NCBI GenBank assembly: GCA_022984795.1
Contig: JALIHJ010000029.1
Span: 124,001-188,000 of the forward strand
Length of the DNA stretch: 64,000 bases
Direction of reading: 5' to 3'
DNA from: Fabrea salina
Lineage: Eukaryota; Ciliophora; Heterotrichea; Heterotrichida; Fabreidae
The notes under the pieces were generated by a model, which was not told the origin of the DNA, ran no database searches, and saw only the letters and a program-made list of their open reading frames with translations. Made by a program: the position numbers and the translations under genes. Below, one piece after another: positions 1 through 9,232 of the stretch (position 1 is its first letter; every line of letters begins with the position of its first letter).

Positions 1-1
1 A

Positions 2-610
2 GACCCAGTAGCTTTTAATTTGCCTGACTACTTAGAAATAATCCAGGACCCTGTAGACCTTTCTCTAGTTGAAAGGAACCTTAAACTAGGAGTTTACCAA
101 AACTCACAAGAATTCGCAATTGACATCCGCAGGATTTGGCTCAATGCTTTTACTTACAACGCTACTAACACTGAAATGTTCTACATCACACTAGAACTTG
201 CAACTTATTTCGAAAGGCAGTTCAAAGAACTAGAAAACTTGTTGTTTGTACCAGGGGAGGAGTTACAACCTATGGACAGGAACAAAAAAGACCTAGACAG
301 GTACTTCTCCAAGCCCATGTCGCTCCAAGAAAAAAAGCTGCTTGCGTCTTCTCTGAACAAACTTAACTCTTCCCAAATGACAACAGCTTACAAAGTTGTG
401 ACTGGCAAAAGTGGTGTGCCTAAGTCTTTCCAGTTAAACCTAAACAAACTCAGCACTGAAATTTTGAGAAAACTAGAAAAGTATGTGAAGTTACAGCACC
501 AAGCTTCTATGCACGGAAGCAGACAAAGACTTGTTTCTCCCCTTAAAAGGTGTCCCTCTCTACCTAGCAAGAGGCAAAGGAACTTCTATGAAGAAATGGA
601 GTACTACTAG
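2..610 (+). CDS. BET-family bromodomain protein, 3' part only
   Basis: The reading frame is open at the left edge (first codons read DPVAFNLPDYLEII), so the start lies outside the window. The first ~85 residues are the second half of a bromodomain: the acetyl-lysine pocket Asn lies in the NAFTYNATNTEMF stretch and the FNLPDY..PVDLS ZA-loop pattern is present. Residues ~95-165 match an ET (NET) domain: the block starting KPMSLQEKKLLASSLNKL, ending with the LSTEILRKLEKYV helix. Bromodomain plus ET defines BET proteins, which read acetylated histones and recruit transcription machinery. The tail is basic (KRCPSLPSKRQR). It ends with TAG, a minority stop here. The number of upstream bromodomains cannot be seen. 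Confidence 0.9.
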   Translation, partial: DPVAFNLPDYLEIIQDPVDLSLVERNLKLGVYQNSQEFAIDIRRIWLNAFTYNATNTEMFYITLELATYFERQFKELENLLFVPGEELQPMDRNKKDLDRYFSKPMSLQEKKLLASSLNKLNSSQMTTAYKVVTGKSGVPKSFQLNLNKLSTEILRKLEKYVKLQHQASMHGSRQRLVSPLKRCPSLPSKRQRNFYEEMEYY

Positions 611-636
611 TGTAATTAAACCACTAATCATCTTAG

Positions 637-898
637 TTAGGCTTTCATGTAAACGTTTTCTTTAAGGCGCTTATTTGCGTCCCTAACAGAGTCTCTAACG
701 TCTTCAGCCTCACAAAGAGCTTCTAAGGCTAACTTCCTGTACCAGTCGTAGTAAGAAAACCCTAACCCAGTAATGCTCATAGTCACTAAGAACTCCCAGG
801 GTTCTGTCTATCACTTACTGTAGAAAAAGTGTCTTTTCGAAGCTTTGTTAGCCGCCAACTTCATAAAGAAGCCAAGACTTGCTCCCATCCAGAATAAG
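637..898 (-). CDS. small single-membrane-span protein, one 15-nt intron
   Basis: An ATG at 898 opens a frame interrupted after 22 codons. Removing the 15-nt intron at 804-818 gives 78 residues ending with TAA at 637-639: MGASLGFFMKLAANKASKRH..., then a hydrophobic stretch (EFLVTMSITGLGFSYYDWY) and a charged helical tail. One span plus a basic N-terminus suggests a small organellar inner-membrane subunit or assembly factor. I do not recognise the family and assign no function. It lies 8 bp downstream of the nucleoredoxin gene on the same strand. The splice fits the window's intron consensus, which makes the gene more credible than its length alone would. Confidence 0.6.
804..818 (-). other. 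15-nt spliceosomal intron in the 637-898 gene
   Basis: Coding-strand sequence GTAAGTGATAGACAG: GTAAGT donor, TA at positions 9-10 (candidate branch A at 10), CAG acceptor. It contains an in-frame stop if retained. Splicing joins two open frames, phase 1. Confidence 0.75.
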
Positions 899-906
899 CC
901 CATTTA

Positions 907-1344
907 TTATAAGCTATTTAAAGCAGACTCCCACTCGCCCAAGCACAAAGGTCCTTTAGAGTTGACGTCGTTTCTGCAGTTGTCTTTCTTAACGTTGCCT
1001 TCTTTGTCTATCAAAAACAAAGCTGGGATTCCTTGTACTCCAAACCTCGCTGAAAGGGTGTTTCTTCTGCTGGTTTCTGAAAATGGTAAAGCCAACCAGG
1101 GCATTTCTGAGTAGTACTCTTCAAACTGTTCTTCTGTTTTGTCTAAACTTACATAAACTATCTCTACTTGCTTTTCTGTAGCATTGACGCTTTCGTAAAA
1201 CATCGCCAACTTAGGAGTGAAGCCTCTGCAAGGCGGACACCAGTGCGCTGAAAAATAAACAAGCACAAACTTAACTTCGTTTAGTTGTGCACTTGGAACA
1301 CTCTCTGACTTTCCTTGAAGTTCAGATCCAAAAAGTGCTTCCAT
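907..1344 (-). CDS. nucleoredoxin / tryparedoxin-like thioredoxin-fold protein
   Basis: 145 residues. The active site is WCPPC (Trp35, Cys36, Cys39) followed by RGFTPKLAMFYE, the signature of nucleoredoxin/tryparedoxin, not of classical thioredoxin (WCGPC). The VEIVYVSLDKTEEQFEEYYSEMPWLALPF block and the cis-Pro motif GIPALFLID complete the fold. Expected role: disulfide reduction or redox regulation in the cytosol or nucleus; no signal peptide is visible. The ATG at 1344 is only 9 bp from the start codon of the divergent gene at 1354. The two genes share an A/T-rich spacer, so their promoters must overlap. Confidence 0.92.
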   Translation of the reverse strand: MEALFGSELQGKSESVPSAQLNEVKFVLVYFSAHWCPPCRGFTPKLAMFYESVNATEKQVEIVYVSLDKTEEQFEEYYSEMPWLALPFSETSRRNTLSARFGVQGIPALFLIDKEGNVKKDNCRNDVNSKGPLCLGEWESALNSL

Positions 1345-1353
1345 TATTATTGG

Positions 1354-1887
1354 ATGCAGAGCGCAAAGTTGTTTTCAAGACTCGGTTTTAAAAGCTTTTC
1401 AAGCTACGCACCCAAAAGCATGGTGGCTTTTTCAAACGAAGGCAAGAAACTATTGTTTAGTTACAATGATGACAAAACTCTCAGGGATGGGTTGTTACTG
1501 GGAACAGGGGCTCAAACTTCTTTCTTGGCTTACTACTTCTTGGTTTATGAGTCAACTATGAGTTTAGTGGGGTTCGGACTTACTAGTCTTTTCAGCCTTG
1601 GAATTATGGCCCAAGCCAGAAACACACCTGCTTTACTGCATTTGATGAAAGACGGTCAACATATAGAACTCATCAACTATACTCCTACGGGCAAGCAGTC
1701 TCAGAAAGCAGTTAAAATTCCAATCTCTGAAATCAAGGCTTTGAAAGGCAGAGATGGATACAAAATTGTTTGGAAAAGAAGGGTGTTCGTCTTGTCCCGA
1801 GAAGGACAAGTCCACGACTGGGAAATTTTGCTCGCTGTTCTAAGAGGACTTTCTATCGAGACTGATCAATTCGTGACAGAAGCTTAA
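1354..1887 (+). CDS. probable mitochondrial two-span membrane protein
   Basis: 177 residues from the ATG at 1354. An earlier start would run into the divergent nucleoredoxin gene. The N-terminus (MQSAKLFSRLGFKSFSSYAPKSM) is basic, Ser-rich and lacks acids, typical of a mitochondrial presequence. Two hydrophobic segments follow at ~48-90 (GLLLGTGAQTSFLAYYFLVY and MSLVGFGLTSLFSLGIM), then a beta-rich soluble tail. This layout resembles TMEM70/TMEM186/TMEM223-type assembly factors, and the gene at 36670-37107 has the same layout. The family assignment is an architecture-based guess. Its stop lies 4 bp from that of the convergent gene at 1892. Confidence 0.6.
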   Translation: MQSAKLFSRLGFKSFSSYAPKSMVAFSNEGKKLLFSYNDDKTLRDGLLLGTGAQTSFLAYYFLVYESTMSLVGFGLTSLFSLGIMAQARNTPALLHLMKDGQHIELINYTPTGKQSQKAVKIPISEIKALKGRDGYKIVWKRRVFVLSREGQVHDWEILLAVLRGLSIETDQFVTEA

Positions 1888-1891
1888 CTTA

Positions 1892-4141
1892 TTAATGTGG
1901 AATGGAATCTATAACTTTTTTGTAGTTTTCTTTAGGAGCTGACTTGAGAATCATAGTGTCTACTTTGTGAGTTCTAGCTTTTTCTTCTGCTGAAAACAAG
2001 TCTGGGGAGTAGATTCCAATCACATACAACTTGTCAGTGGTTTCTCTTATTTGCTGCAGAAAGTTCAGAGACAAGCTCATGTCTACTAGCAAAAAGCGGT
2101 AGTTTCTTCCTGTGATTTGCTTCTCTTGGAACTTTTTTAGTACTTCTGGTTCACTAGTGCACACGTCGGGTACGGAGTCCATAATTTCCCCAATGTTTTT
2201 GGAAAGGGTTCTGTTTAAAAACTTGTTTTTGGTATAGATTAAACCTCTAGGAGGTTCTTCTCTATGGCCAGGTAAATCAATTAGAGTCTTGGAAAGTAAG
2301 TAGTTGGGTTTCTGAACTACTTGTCTGTGCACAAAGTGGATAGTTGACTCAGCACTGACTTCTTCGTCTATGCTTTTTTCAAAAGAGGGTTCTTCGTTTA
2401 ACAGGTCAAGAGTAGACATCTGAGAAATAGGCATGAACTTCATGTTAGAGGAACTCCAGCATATAGTAAAGTCCTCCCTAGACTCCCTTTCCCTGGCCAT
2501 TCCTGAAGTGTCTATTTCGTGCTTGAGCCTAAGTAACACTTACATATAAGAAAGCACTACTTTGTTGGTGTCTTCTTGAATAATGGGTTCGCACACATAG
2601 CCTTCAAGGGCCAAAAGTACAAAGTCGAAGATAGCCACGGAGACTCCGTACTTTTCAGAAATTGAAATGATTTCTTCAAAACTCTTTCTTTCAGAATAGT
2701 CCCTTCTGACCTGGAACAAGTAGTCTATTTCTTGGGAAATGTTTTCTTGAGGGTAAAAAGTAAACTTGTACCTTACGTCAAAGCCTTGTCCTACCGACTT
2801 AATAAAACTTACCGCTCGACTGCAATGTATGTTAACTTCGGATCCATGTTTGGCTTGCTTTAACACAAACTTAAGAAACCCCTTAAAAGCTTGGTTGTGT
2901 TTTTCGCGGTCATTTTTCACGGGTTGGTGGAGTCCTTTTTCTCTAGACAGTCGGACTTTGAGTTTGTTCTTCTTAATGGATTTCCACTCAGTCTCAACTA
3001 AGTTAGAAATCTCTAGTTTAAAGTCAAAAACTTGTTTTTTAACCTTGACTTGACCTAGAAAGTACTTATCTAGCATGTCTATTTCTTTGGCTTTCAGTAA
3101 CAACTTTTCGAGCCTAAGTAAGTCTTTGACTTCTAACTGCTCGCCTTTTCTGCACTTTTCAATCAGTTTCTTTTGGTTTTTAGCTCCTAGTTGGTCTATT
3201 TTTTCCCACAAACCTGACTTAAAGAGCTTCTCTGTCACAAAAGGCGTCACTTCTACCAAGGTTACTTGAATGCAGTTTTTTTTGTTGTAAGGAATGTTGT
3301 TTGCCATAAGCAGCACTCCTTGCGCGTCTTGGAATTCTGGGTTCACCAGTATAAGTTCCTGTATGCTTTGGCCTTTTTTGGCTTTAGTTAAGGCAGCTCC
3401 TAGTAATTCTGAAACCCTGCTTTCAAAAAGCTGAGTAAACTGCATACCACTAATATCAGAGAAACCTAAAATCCGCACATAACTCTTAGCTTTGCAGTTG
3501 AAGTCCAGTATTTTTCCAGACTCGTCTAGAATCAAAATAGCGGTTTGACTGAACTCCAGAACCTCTTTTTGCTGAAGTGCTCCTCTTTTGTAGCCTTCTT
3601 TGATAACCCAGATGTCTTTAATGTCTTTTTCAAGCAAACACATCAGGAAAGTTAGAAATCCGTGAACTGCAGCATTCATCACAAAGCCCTTTTCATACAG
3701 TATACACAGAACAGCTACTTTTAGAACCGAAAGAACCGCATAAGAAGACCAACTTTTAAGAGTGTAAAAGTGCCCCAACCAGTCACTTACTAAAAACATA
3801 AACTTCCATTCCTTTTCTGAGTCGCCAATATCATTAACTAGACAAATTGCGAAAGTTCCCAGTCTGAGTCCTAAAGTAGTTCTTTTGAAACTCAGAACTG
3901 TAGCTGAAACGGTCAACACAGCGGTGTAGAGTTCTAGCTGAGTAAATCCCTCCAATAAGATTTTTGCAAGTAGGACAACGAAGAAAGCAACTCCTAGGCA
4001 TTCCACTGAGGCTTTGGAAAACTTAGACATTTCTCTCTCAAACTTTTTTTGAGTAAAAGCAACTTTAAAAGACAGAAAGGAGCTCATTTTGTAGTTTTGG
4101 TTCAGAATGGTGTTGAACAACCCTTTTATTCCTTTTTCCAT
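1892..4141 (-). CDS. membrane PAS protein with degenerate histidine kinase and receiver-like C-terminus
   Basis: Two open frames join through a 15-nt intron (2529-2543) into 744 residues. Order: N-terminal hydrophobic segments (~45-175, about four to six spans); a PAS-like domain at ~195-300 (QTAILILDESGKILDFNCKA); a linker helix region; a region at ~400-520 resembling a decayed HATPase (NQAFKGFLKFVLKQAKHGSEVNI as N-box, ISEKYGVSVAIFDFVLLALEGYV as the usual GLGLSI region, no glycines); and a C-terminal receiver-like fold with LLVDMSLS and an ILKSAPK stretch where Asp and Lys are expected. No clear H-box His is seen. Likely a membrane sensor descended from a hybrid histidine kinase that has lost catalysis. 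A second possible in-frame intron lies at 2798-2812. Confidence 0.65.
2529..2543 (-). other. 15-nt intron in the PAS/receiver gene
   Basis: Coding strand GTAAGTGTTACTTAG: GTAAGT donor, TA at 9-10, TAG acceptor. Retention gives an immediate TAA after a Met codon. Splicing joins a 533-codon frame to the receiver-like exon. Confidence 0.9.
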
Positions 4142-4144
4142 TTA

Positions 4145-5788
4145 TTAATCAGATTTTAGCTGAGAAAATAGGTACTTTACGAACTGCAGCGAGGATAAAA
4201 AGCCTATACTTCCCAAAACTAGGAACAAGGCCCAAGCTCCTAAAAGTGTGTACCCAAAGAAAGAAAGGTTTTGGCTTGTTCCACTAATTCCTGAACTTGT
4301 GTACCAATAAACCCAGTCGAGAACCATCACAATTGCAGGGGAACCTCCTAACACAAAACTCTTCCACCACCAGTTGAATTCTTCTTTTTTAAAGCCTAAG
4401 TAAGTAAACGTTACACTCAGTGAAGCTGTTAACAAAAACACCAAAAGCATACCAACCAATAAAACTCCGTACAAAGAGTTAATGTTGTGCCCCCAAACAG
4501 AACTGTAAACATAATACAGTTGCATCCTAATTGCAATGTAAGGCAAAAACCCTGAAACAAGCAAACTAAGAGTGTCTAAGTTGAAAGGCTTTTTGGTGTT
4601 TTCTGTGAGTTCAGAGTAAACTTGGGGCTTAGTAATGTTCCTTCCGTAAATGCCTCCTAGTATGGTCAAAGGAATAGTTACCAATACCCACAACAAAAAG
4701 ACCATAAAAATAGTAGCAAAAGGCAAAGCAGCTTTGGAACCCTCAGAAACAGCTGCCCAATTGAGCACTGTCCAAATGCCAAAAAGAACTCCTCCAAAAG
4801 CACAAGCTGTGTAAATTAAGTTTTCAAGCCACATAGCTCCTCCTATAAATCTATACACAGAACCAGACACGTAGCCTCCAGCAGAACTCGTCAAGGCATA
4901 AAACAATATAGCAGCAACAGTCAACCCCCCTGTGTTGGCTAACTCTGCCCAAAGCAAAAGTCCTATTACACAAACCAAAACGCTTAGTTGAGCTCCTGCT
5001 CCAGTTAAAGCACTTAAGACTGATCCATACTTAGGGGGAGACATCACGTCCAGTTTCATAAATGCACTTTGAGACTCTATGTCATGAGATTTAGAGTTGT
5101 TTTGAATTTTGTGCTTTAAAGCAACTAACACAATAAGTGACCCAAACAGCAAAAACAAAAAACAGTTCAATATTGAAAGCCACCGAACCTGGTGAGTTTG
5201 CTTTAAGAACTTGCTAGTTTCCAAGGCATTGCTGAGTCTGTTACTAAAGCTCACTGAAGAAGGGCTGAAATAAACAGAGTAGTAAAAAGAGTACTCTCCA
5301 GAACTAAGTGGTTTGAGGCTTTTTTCATCGCCCGACACCTCTACAGTAACAACCTCTTCTTCTCTGTATCCTAAACGAAACACGTAGTGTGTGTAAATAA
5401 AAGGAGTGTCCTTGTCACCTTTGCCAATCATTTCTAAGGCAGGAATGCCGTCTACTGTGATCTCGGCAACATAAACATTGTCAATGGCATTCTTTAGTGT
5501 ATCCACTTCTTGTTGTGTAAAGTCCTTTTTGCAAAGGAACCTGTTCTCTGTGTCAACTAAGAAGTAAATATTGTAAAGCGAAGGCTCTCGTTTGTAGCCT
5601 ACAAGGATTTCGCCTAAAGAAGCAGGGAATGCATTCTTAGAGGAGTCAGGAGCACATAGAGGAAGGGAGTAATATTTCTGGTAACTGTTTGGGCTTTGCA
5701 AAGGACGGACTGTTGTCACGCTCACTGGCAAGGGTTCTCCGTTTTGGAAACTCCGAACTGAACTGACTAGCAGCAATATTAAGATCAT
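4145..5788 (-). CDS. transmembrane 9 superfamily (nonaspanin/EMP70) protein
   Basis: 547 residues. A short signal peptide (MILILLLVSSVRS) is followed by a lumenal domain of ~190 residues with family motifs (NSYQKYYSLPLC, LGEILVGYKREPSLYNI, FIYTHYVFRLGY), then nine membrane segments starting near residue 205. The conserved GGYVSGSVYRFIGGAMW block and the IGFLSSLQFVKYLF end are typical. TM9SF proteins reside in Golgi and endosomes and help sort membrane proteins with glycine-rich spans; they are also implicated in adhesion and phagocytosis. The protein is slightly short for the family (~590-650). It lies 3 bp downstream of the PAS gene start on the same strand. A 224-bp gap separates it from actin. 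Confidence 0.93.
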   Translation of the reverse strand: MILILLLVSSVRSFQNGEPLPVSVTTVRPLQSPNSYQKYYSLPLCAPDSSKNAFPASLGEILVGYKREPSLYNIYFLVDTENRFLCKKDFTQQEVDTLKNAIDNVYVAEITVDGIPALEMIGKGDKDTPFIYTHYVFRLGYREEEVVTVEVSGDEKSLKPLSSGEYSFYYSVYFSPSSVSFSNRLSNALETSKFLKQTHQVRWLSILNCFLFLLFGSLIVLVALKHKIQNNSKSHDIESQSAFMKLDVMSPPKYGSVLSALTGAGAQLSVLVCVIGLLLWAELANTGGLTVAAILFYALTSSAGGYVSGSVYRFIGGAMWLENLIYTACAFGGVLFGIWTVLNWAAVSEGSKAALPFATIFMVFLLWVLVTIPLTILGGIYGRNITKPQVYSELTENTKKPFNLDTLSLLVSGFLPYIAIRMQLYYVYSSVWGHNINSLYGVLLVGMLLVFLLTASLSVTFTYLGFKKEEFNWWWKSFVLGGSPAIVMVLDWVYWYTSSGISGTSQNLSFFGYTLLGAWALFLVLGSIGFLSSLQFVKYLFSQLKSD

Positions 5789-6012
5789 TTATTAGAATAG
5801 CCAATTCAAGAGTTGTAATTCAGTGAATGCGTAATTCTCAGGTTTAAATTAATTAAAGGACTACCCTGTTTATAGAAATATTAACCTGGTCTAAATAAAT
5901 TTTCCAAACTAAAGTCTACTCCAGAAGAGCTGGAAATGCTTTTGTTGATGCTGTTCAAGTTCTTCTTTTAAGTCAAATATATTTGTGAGAAATAAGTTAG
6001 TTGTTGAAATAA
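5789..6012. promoter_or_regulatory. divergent intergenic region between TM9SF and actin
   Basis: At 224 bp, this is one of the longest protein-gene spacers in the window. It is A/T rich, with runs such as TTAAATTAATTAAAGG near 5855 and CAAATATATTTG near 5975. Actin is a high-expression gene, so a larger promoter is reasonable. I see no coding potential or RNA fold here. Promoter role is inferred from position only. Confidence 0.5.
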
Positions 6013-7140
6013 ATGGAAGATAAGGTTCAACCAATTGTTATTGACAACGGTTCAGGGATGTGCAAAGCTGGCATTGCAGGTGACGATGCACCTCGCGCAG
6101 TGTTCCCCAGCATAGTGGGAAGGCCACGTATGCCCGGCATCATGGTTGGCACCGAGCAAAAAGATGTTTTCATCGGAGATGAAGCCCAAGCCAAGCGTGG
6201 TGTGCTCAACCTCAAATACCCCATTGAACACGGTATAGTCAACAACTGGGACGACATGGAACGTATCTGGCACCACACCTTCTACAACGAACTTAGAGTA
6301 GCCCCTGACGAAAGGCCTGTGTTGCTTACCGAAGCCCCTCTTAACCCCAAGGCTAACAGGGAAAAGATGACACAGATCCTGTTTGAAACCTTCAACGTGC
6401 CTGCCTTCTACGTAGCAATCCAAGCTGTTCTTTCTCTGTACTCCGCTGGACGCACTACTGGTATTGTAGTCGACTCCGGAGACGGGGTTTCCCACGTGGT
6501 GCCCATCTACGAAGGATACGCCTTGCCCCACGCTATTGAGCGTATTGACGTGGCAGGAAGAGACCTTACCAACCACTTAGTTAGACTCATGACCGAGAGG
6601 GGCTACTCCCTTCAAAACTCTGCCGAAAGAGAAATTGTTAGGAGCATTAAAGAACAGCTCTGCTATGTTGCCTTGGACTATAACGATGAAACCGAAAAGG
6701 CCAAGAACGACGCTAGCATTGAAAAAAACTACGAGTTGCCCGATGGTTCCAGTGTGACTTTGGGAGCTGAAAGGTTCAGGTGCCCTGAAGCCCTTTTCCA
6801 GCCCAGCCTCCTTGGTCTTGACATTGATGGCATTGCTCATACTGCCTATAATTCAATTATGAAATGCGACGTAGATATTAGAAGAGACTTGTACGGAAAC
6901 GTAGTGATGAGCGGAGGATCCACTATGTACCCAGGAATCGCTGAAAGGATGACTAAGGAACTCACCAACATGGCACCCCCAAGCATGAAGGTGAAGGTCG
7001 TTGCTCCCCCTGAAAGGAAGTTCTCAGTGTGGATTGGTGGCAGCATCTTGAGTTCCCTTGCAAGCTTCCAGGCCATGTGGGTCACTAAGGCTGAGTACGA
7101 CGAAGCAGGACCAAGCATTGTCCACCGCAAGTGCTTCTAG
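6013..7140 (+). CDS. conventional actin
   Basis: 375 residues, the exact length of conventional actins. The nucleotide-binding loops are intact: phosphate 1 [10 protein letters not shown], phosphate 2 [13 protein letters not shown], adenosine motif [13 protein letters not shown]. The His73 context is KYPIEHGI and the C-terminus is VHRKCF. It differs from animal actins in ciliate-like ways, such as an N-terminus of MEDKVQP. It forms cytoskeletal filaments used in phagocytosis and vesicle traffic. Codons end in C or G more often than in neighbours (for example GAC, AAC, CCC), consistent with high expression. It ends with TAG. The V-ATPase F gene starts 28 bp downstream. Confidence 0.98.
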   Translation: MEDKVQPIVIDNGSGMCKAGIAGDDAPRAVFPSIVGRPRMPGIMVGTEQKDVFIGDEAQAKRGVLNLKYPIEHGIVNNWDDMERIWHHTFYNELRVAPDERPVLLTEAPLNPKANREKMTQILFETFNVPAFYVAIQAVLSLYSAGRTTGIVVDSGDGVSHVVPIYEGYALPHAIERIDVAGRDLTNHLVRLMTERGYSLQNSAEREIVRSIKEQLCYVALDYNDETEKAKNDASIEKNYELPDGSSVTLGAERFRCPEALFQPSLLGLDIDGIAHTAYNSIMKCDVDIRRDLYGNVVMSGGSTMYPGIAERMTKELTNMAPPSMKVKVVAPPERKFSVWIGGSILSSLASFQAMWVTKAEYDEAGPSIVHRKCF

Positions 7141-7168
7141 ATATAACTTTAACTTCACTTACGTAAAA

Positions 7169-7564
7169 ATGTCCAAAGGAAAGATCAAAATTTCTGAGAA
7201 CAGAAACTTAATAGCCCTTATAGGCGACGAAGACACCATTACTGGGTTTTTGTTGACTGGGATTGGCGAAAGGAACCACAAAGGAGAAACTAACTTCTTC
7301 ACAGTTGACGACAGCACTCCTGCTTCCGAAATAGAAGCAGCTTTTGAAAGGTTTGTGAGCAGACCTGACGTAGCAATAGTGATGATAACTCAGAAGGTAG
7401 CTGAAAGCATCAGGAACCATATCTTTAACTACACTGAAGTGGTTCCAACTGTTTTAGAAATCCCTAGCAAAGACAGCCCTTACGACCCTTCAAAAGACTC
7501 CCTTATGGAAAGGGCTGCAAGACAATTGTTTGGAGCGGACAAAGCTTCTTCAGCGCTTAAGTAA
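7169..7564 (+). CDS. ATP6V1F: V-type ATPase subunit F
   Basis: 131 residues, close to the family length of ~119-125. The start at 7169 (MSKGKIKISENRNLIALIG) is chosen because it matches the family N-terminus; the frame is open upstream into actin, but that part has no homology. Motifs: LIALIGDEDTITGFLLTGIG, the FERFVSRPDVAIVMITQKVAE block and the VPTVLEIPSKDSPYDPSKDSLMERAARQLFG end. Subunit F is part of the central rotor stalk of the V1 sector and couples ATP hydrolysis to proton pumping at vacuole, endosome and contractile-vacuole membranes. It lies 28 bp after actin on the same strand. Confidence 0.96.
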   Translation: MSKGKIKISENRNLIALIGDEDTITGFLLTGIGERNHKGETNFFTVDDSTPASEIEAAFERFVSRPDVAIVMITQKVAESIRNHIFNYTEVVPTVLEIPSKDSPYDPSKDSLMERAARQLFGADKASSALK

Positions 7565-7570
7565 CTTAAT

Positions 7571-8878
7571 TTATAAAAGGAGCAAAGACTTTACTACAAA
7601 CTCTAACTCTAGTGACTTGAACATAACTGAAGCTTGGGAAAACTCTAAGTCTTGCAACTCGTATAGGTGCTTAAAGAGTTGTGGGTAGTTTTCTTCAAGG
7701 AAGTAGTAGTCTAAGTTCTCATAAGTCAAAAAAACTCTGTACTTGCCTAACAACAAATTGTAATACAAACTACACTCACAACTTTCTTCTCCAAAGTGAA
7801 TAGTGCTTTTTCCTAAAAGCTTGCTAGAGTCTTCAAAGTCTGACTTTTCAAAAACGCCTTTAGTAAGCATACTGCCCCTTCTTTTGGTTTTTTGGACGTA
7901 AAGGTACTTTTCAATATCAAAAGTTTCAGGGTTCCACACAAAACAAGGTTCTTCTTCAGGGTACTGCAGAATGCACAGTTGTTTTTCTATGTAGTTTGCT
8001 GCGTGCACTAGCCAGCTTTTTTCTAGGTAAGCTTGTAACTTGTGGTCGTTTAAGTTGATTCTGAGTTGAGTTCCTTTTAAGTTGGCTTTAATTTCAAGGG
8101 GGCTGAGTAGTATTTCTAAAGCCATAAAGCTGTTAGGACATCCCTTGGGCTTGCAAAACAAAGTTCTGTGGGATTGTTTTTCAGTGCTGAACTTAAGTTT
8201 GACTACCTCATTTTCTAGTTCGAAATGCAGAAAAGGAAACAAGTTTTGAGTGAGGTCTTTTTCTAAGTCTGTAGCTAGGGTCTTAAAGGTTACTGTTAGG
8301 GGTTCATTAAGCATCTCTGGATAAACTTGAATCTTATTTTCTGAGACAACTGAAACAATACAAAGTTCCCCACATATTTGGACTAGAGTGCAAAACGACC
8401 CGCTCATGTAATCTTTTGGACACAAAGTAGTTTCGAAGTTTTCAGTAGTGAGTTCTTTAAGTCCGTCATCTAAGACCTTAAGTATTTCTTTTTCCTTATA
8501 CAACTCGTGCTCAGCTTGTTCTTCTTCTTCAAGCAGCACTAAGCAACTGTTCAGAATATCCTCTATGCGGGCTTTTAAACACAGTTTGTTAAAAAATCTT
8601 TCTTCGTAAGTCCAAAGTTCTTTGTAAACCTGGAGTTTTTCACTTTTGAGTCTAGAAACCTGGAACTCAAGTTCTTCTTGAGTAACACTTGATACGTTTT
8701 TTGACCTTGAACCCCGAACTGACCGGATTTTTAAATTTCCAGTTGGAGGTCGTTGAGCCACAGCTGGGGTTTCTTGCTCCCCTGAAGCAAACCTTTTTTT
8801 GAACAAAGGCTGTATTTGTTTTTCGTCTGGATTCTTCCTAGGGTTATTATGGACTGACAGCAAATGAGTTTTTTGCAT
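7571..8878 (-). CDS. unrecognised coiled-coil protein
   Basis: 435 residues from the ATG at 8878 (MQKTHLLSVHNN). The frame extends further upstream but would overlap the divergent NOL12-like gene, and the extension has no Met. The first ~75 residues are basic and disordered. Residues ~75-150 form a charged helical or coiled-coil stretch (ELEFQVSRLKSEKLQVYKELW, then LEEEEQAEHELYKEKE). The rest looks like a mixed alpha/beta fold with recurring aromatic motifs. I do not recognise a family; it may be ciliate-specific. Its stop lies 6 bp from that of the V-ATPase gene (convergent), and its start 9 bp from the NOL12-like start (divergent). Confidence 0.8.
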   Translation of the reverse strand: MQKTHLLSVHNNPRKNPDEKQIQPLFKKRFASGEQETPAVAQRPPTGNLKIRSVRGSRSKNVSSVTQEELEFQVSRLKSEKLQVYKELWTYEERFFNKLCLKARIEDILNSCLVLLEEEEQAEHELYKEKEILKVLDDGLKELTTENFETTLCPKDYMSGSFCTLVQICGELCIVSVVSENKIQVYPEMLNEPLTVTFKTLATDLEKDLTQNLFPFLHFELENEVVKLKFSTEKQSHRTLFCKPKGCPNSFMALEILLSPLEIKANLKGTQLRINLNDHKLQAYLEKSWLVHAANYIEKQLCILQYPEEEPCFVWNPETFDIEKYLYVQKTKRRGSMLTKGVFEKSDFEDSSKLLGKSTIHFGEESCECSLYYNLLLGKYRVFLTYENLDYYFLEENYPQLFKHLYELQDLEFSQASVMFKSLELEFVVKSLLLL

Positions 8879-8887
8879 TGTAATATA

Positions 8888-9175
8888 ATGGGAAAGTCCA
8901 ACAAACTCGAAGTAAAGTTCGACCCTGATGAAAGAAAAGACTTCCTCAAGAAGTTCCACAAAAGCAAACAAGACAAAAAAAAGATCAGAAAAAGAAAACA
9001 GCAACTAGAAAAAGTCAAGAACAAAAGGGAAAAAAGAAGAAACAGAGCTAAGAAACTCAGTCAAGTCCAAGAAGAGGCTTCGCCTGTTGCACACACTTAC
9101 CAAGAAGACAACTATGAACAGGAAGACCAGTTAAATGAAACAGTGGTAGAAGTGTTCACTAAAATCCCTAATTAA
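8888..9175 (+). CDS. NOL12/Rrp17-like nucleolar protein
   Basis: 95 residues. Residues ~5-30 (LEVKFDPDERKDFLKKFHKSK) match the conserved NOL12 head (VLxFDEEKRxEYLxGFHKRK), followed by a Lys/Arg/Glu-rich helix to ~60. Rrp17/NOL12 acts in 5'-end processing of pre-60S rRNA in the nucleolus. The protein is much shorter than human NOL12 (~213) and lacks the basic tail, though minimal forms exist in protists. The start is preceded by TAATATA, matching the A/T start context seen across the window. Confidence 0.8.
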   Translation: MGKSNKLEVKFDPDERKDFLKKFHKSKQDKKKIRKRKQQLEKVKNKREKRRNRAKKLSQVQEEASPVAHTYQEDNYEQEDQLNETVVEVFTKIPN

Positions 9176-9232
9176 TGGCTTTCTTCAACCGAAGCTGAGC
9201 TTTTATTTAAGTTACAAGTTTTAGAATATCTA

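Noticed and set aside
6027-7130. Long open frames antisense to actin
   Set aside because: They mirror actin's biased codons; no homology or start context.
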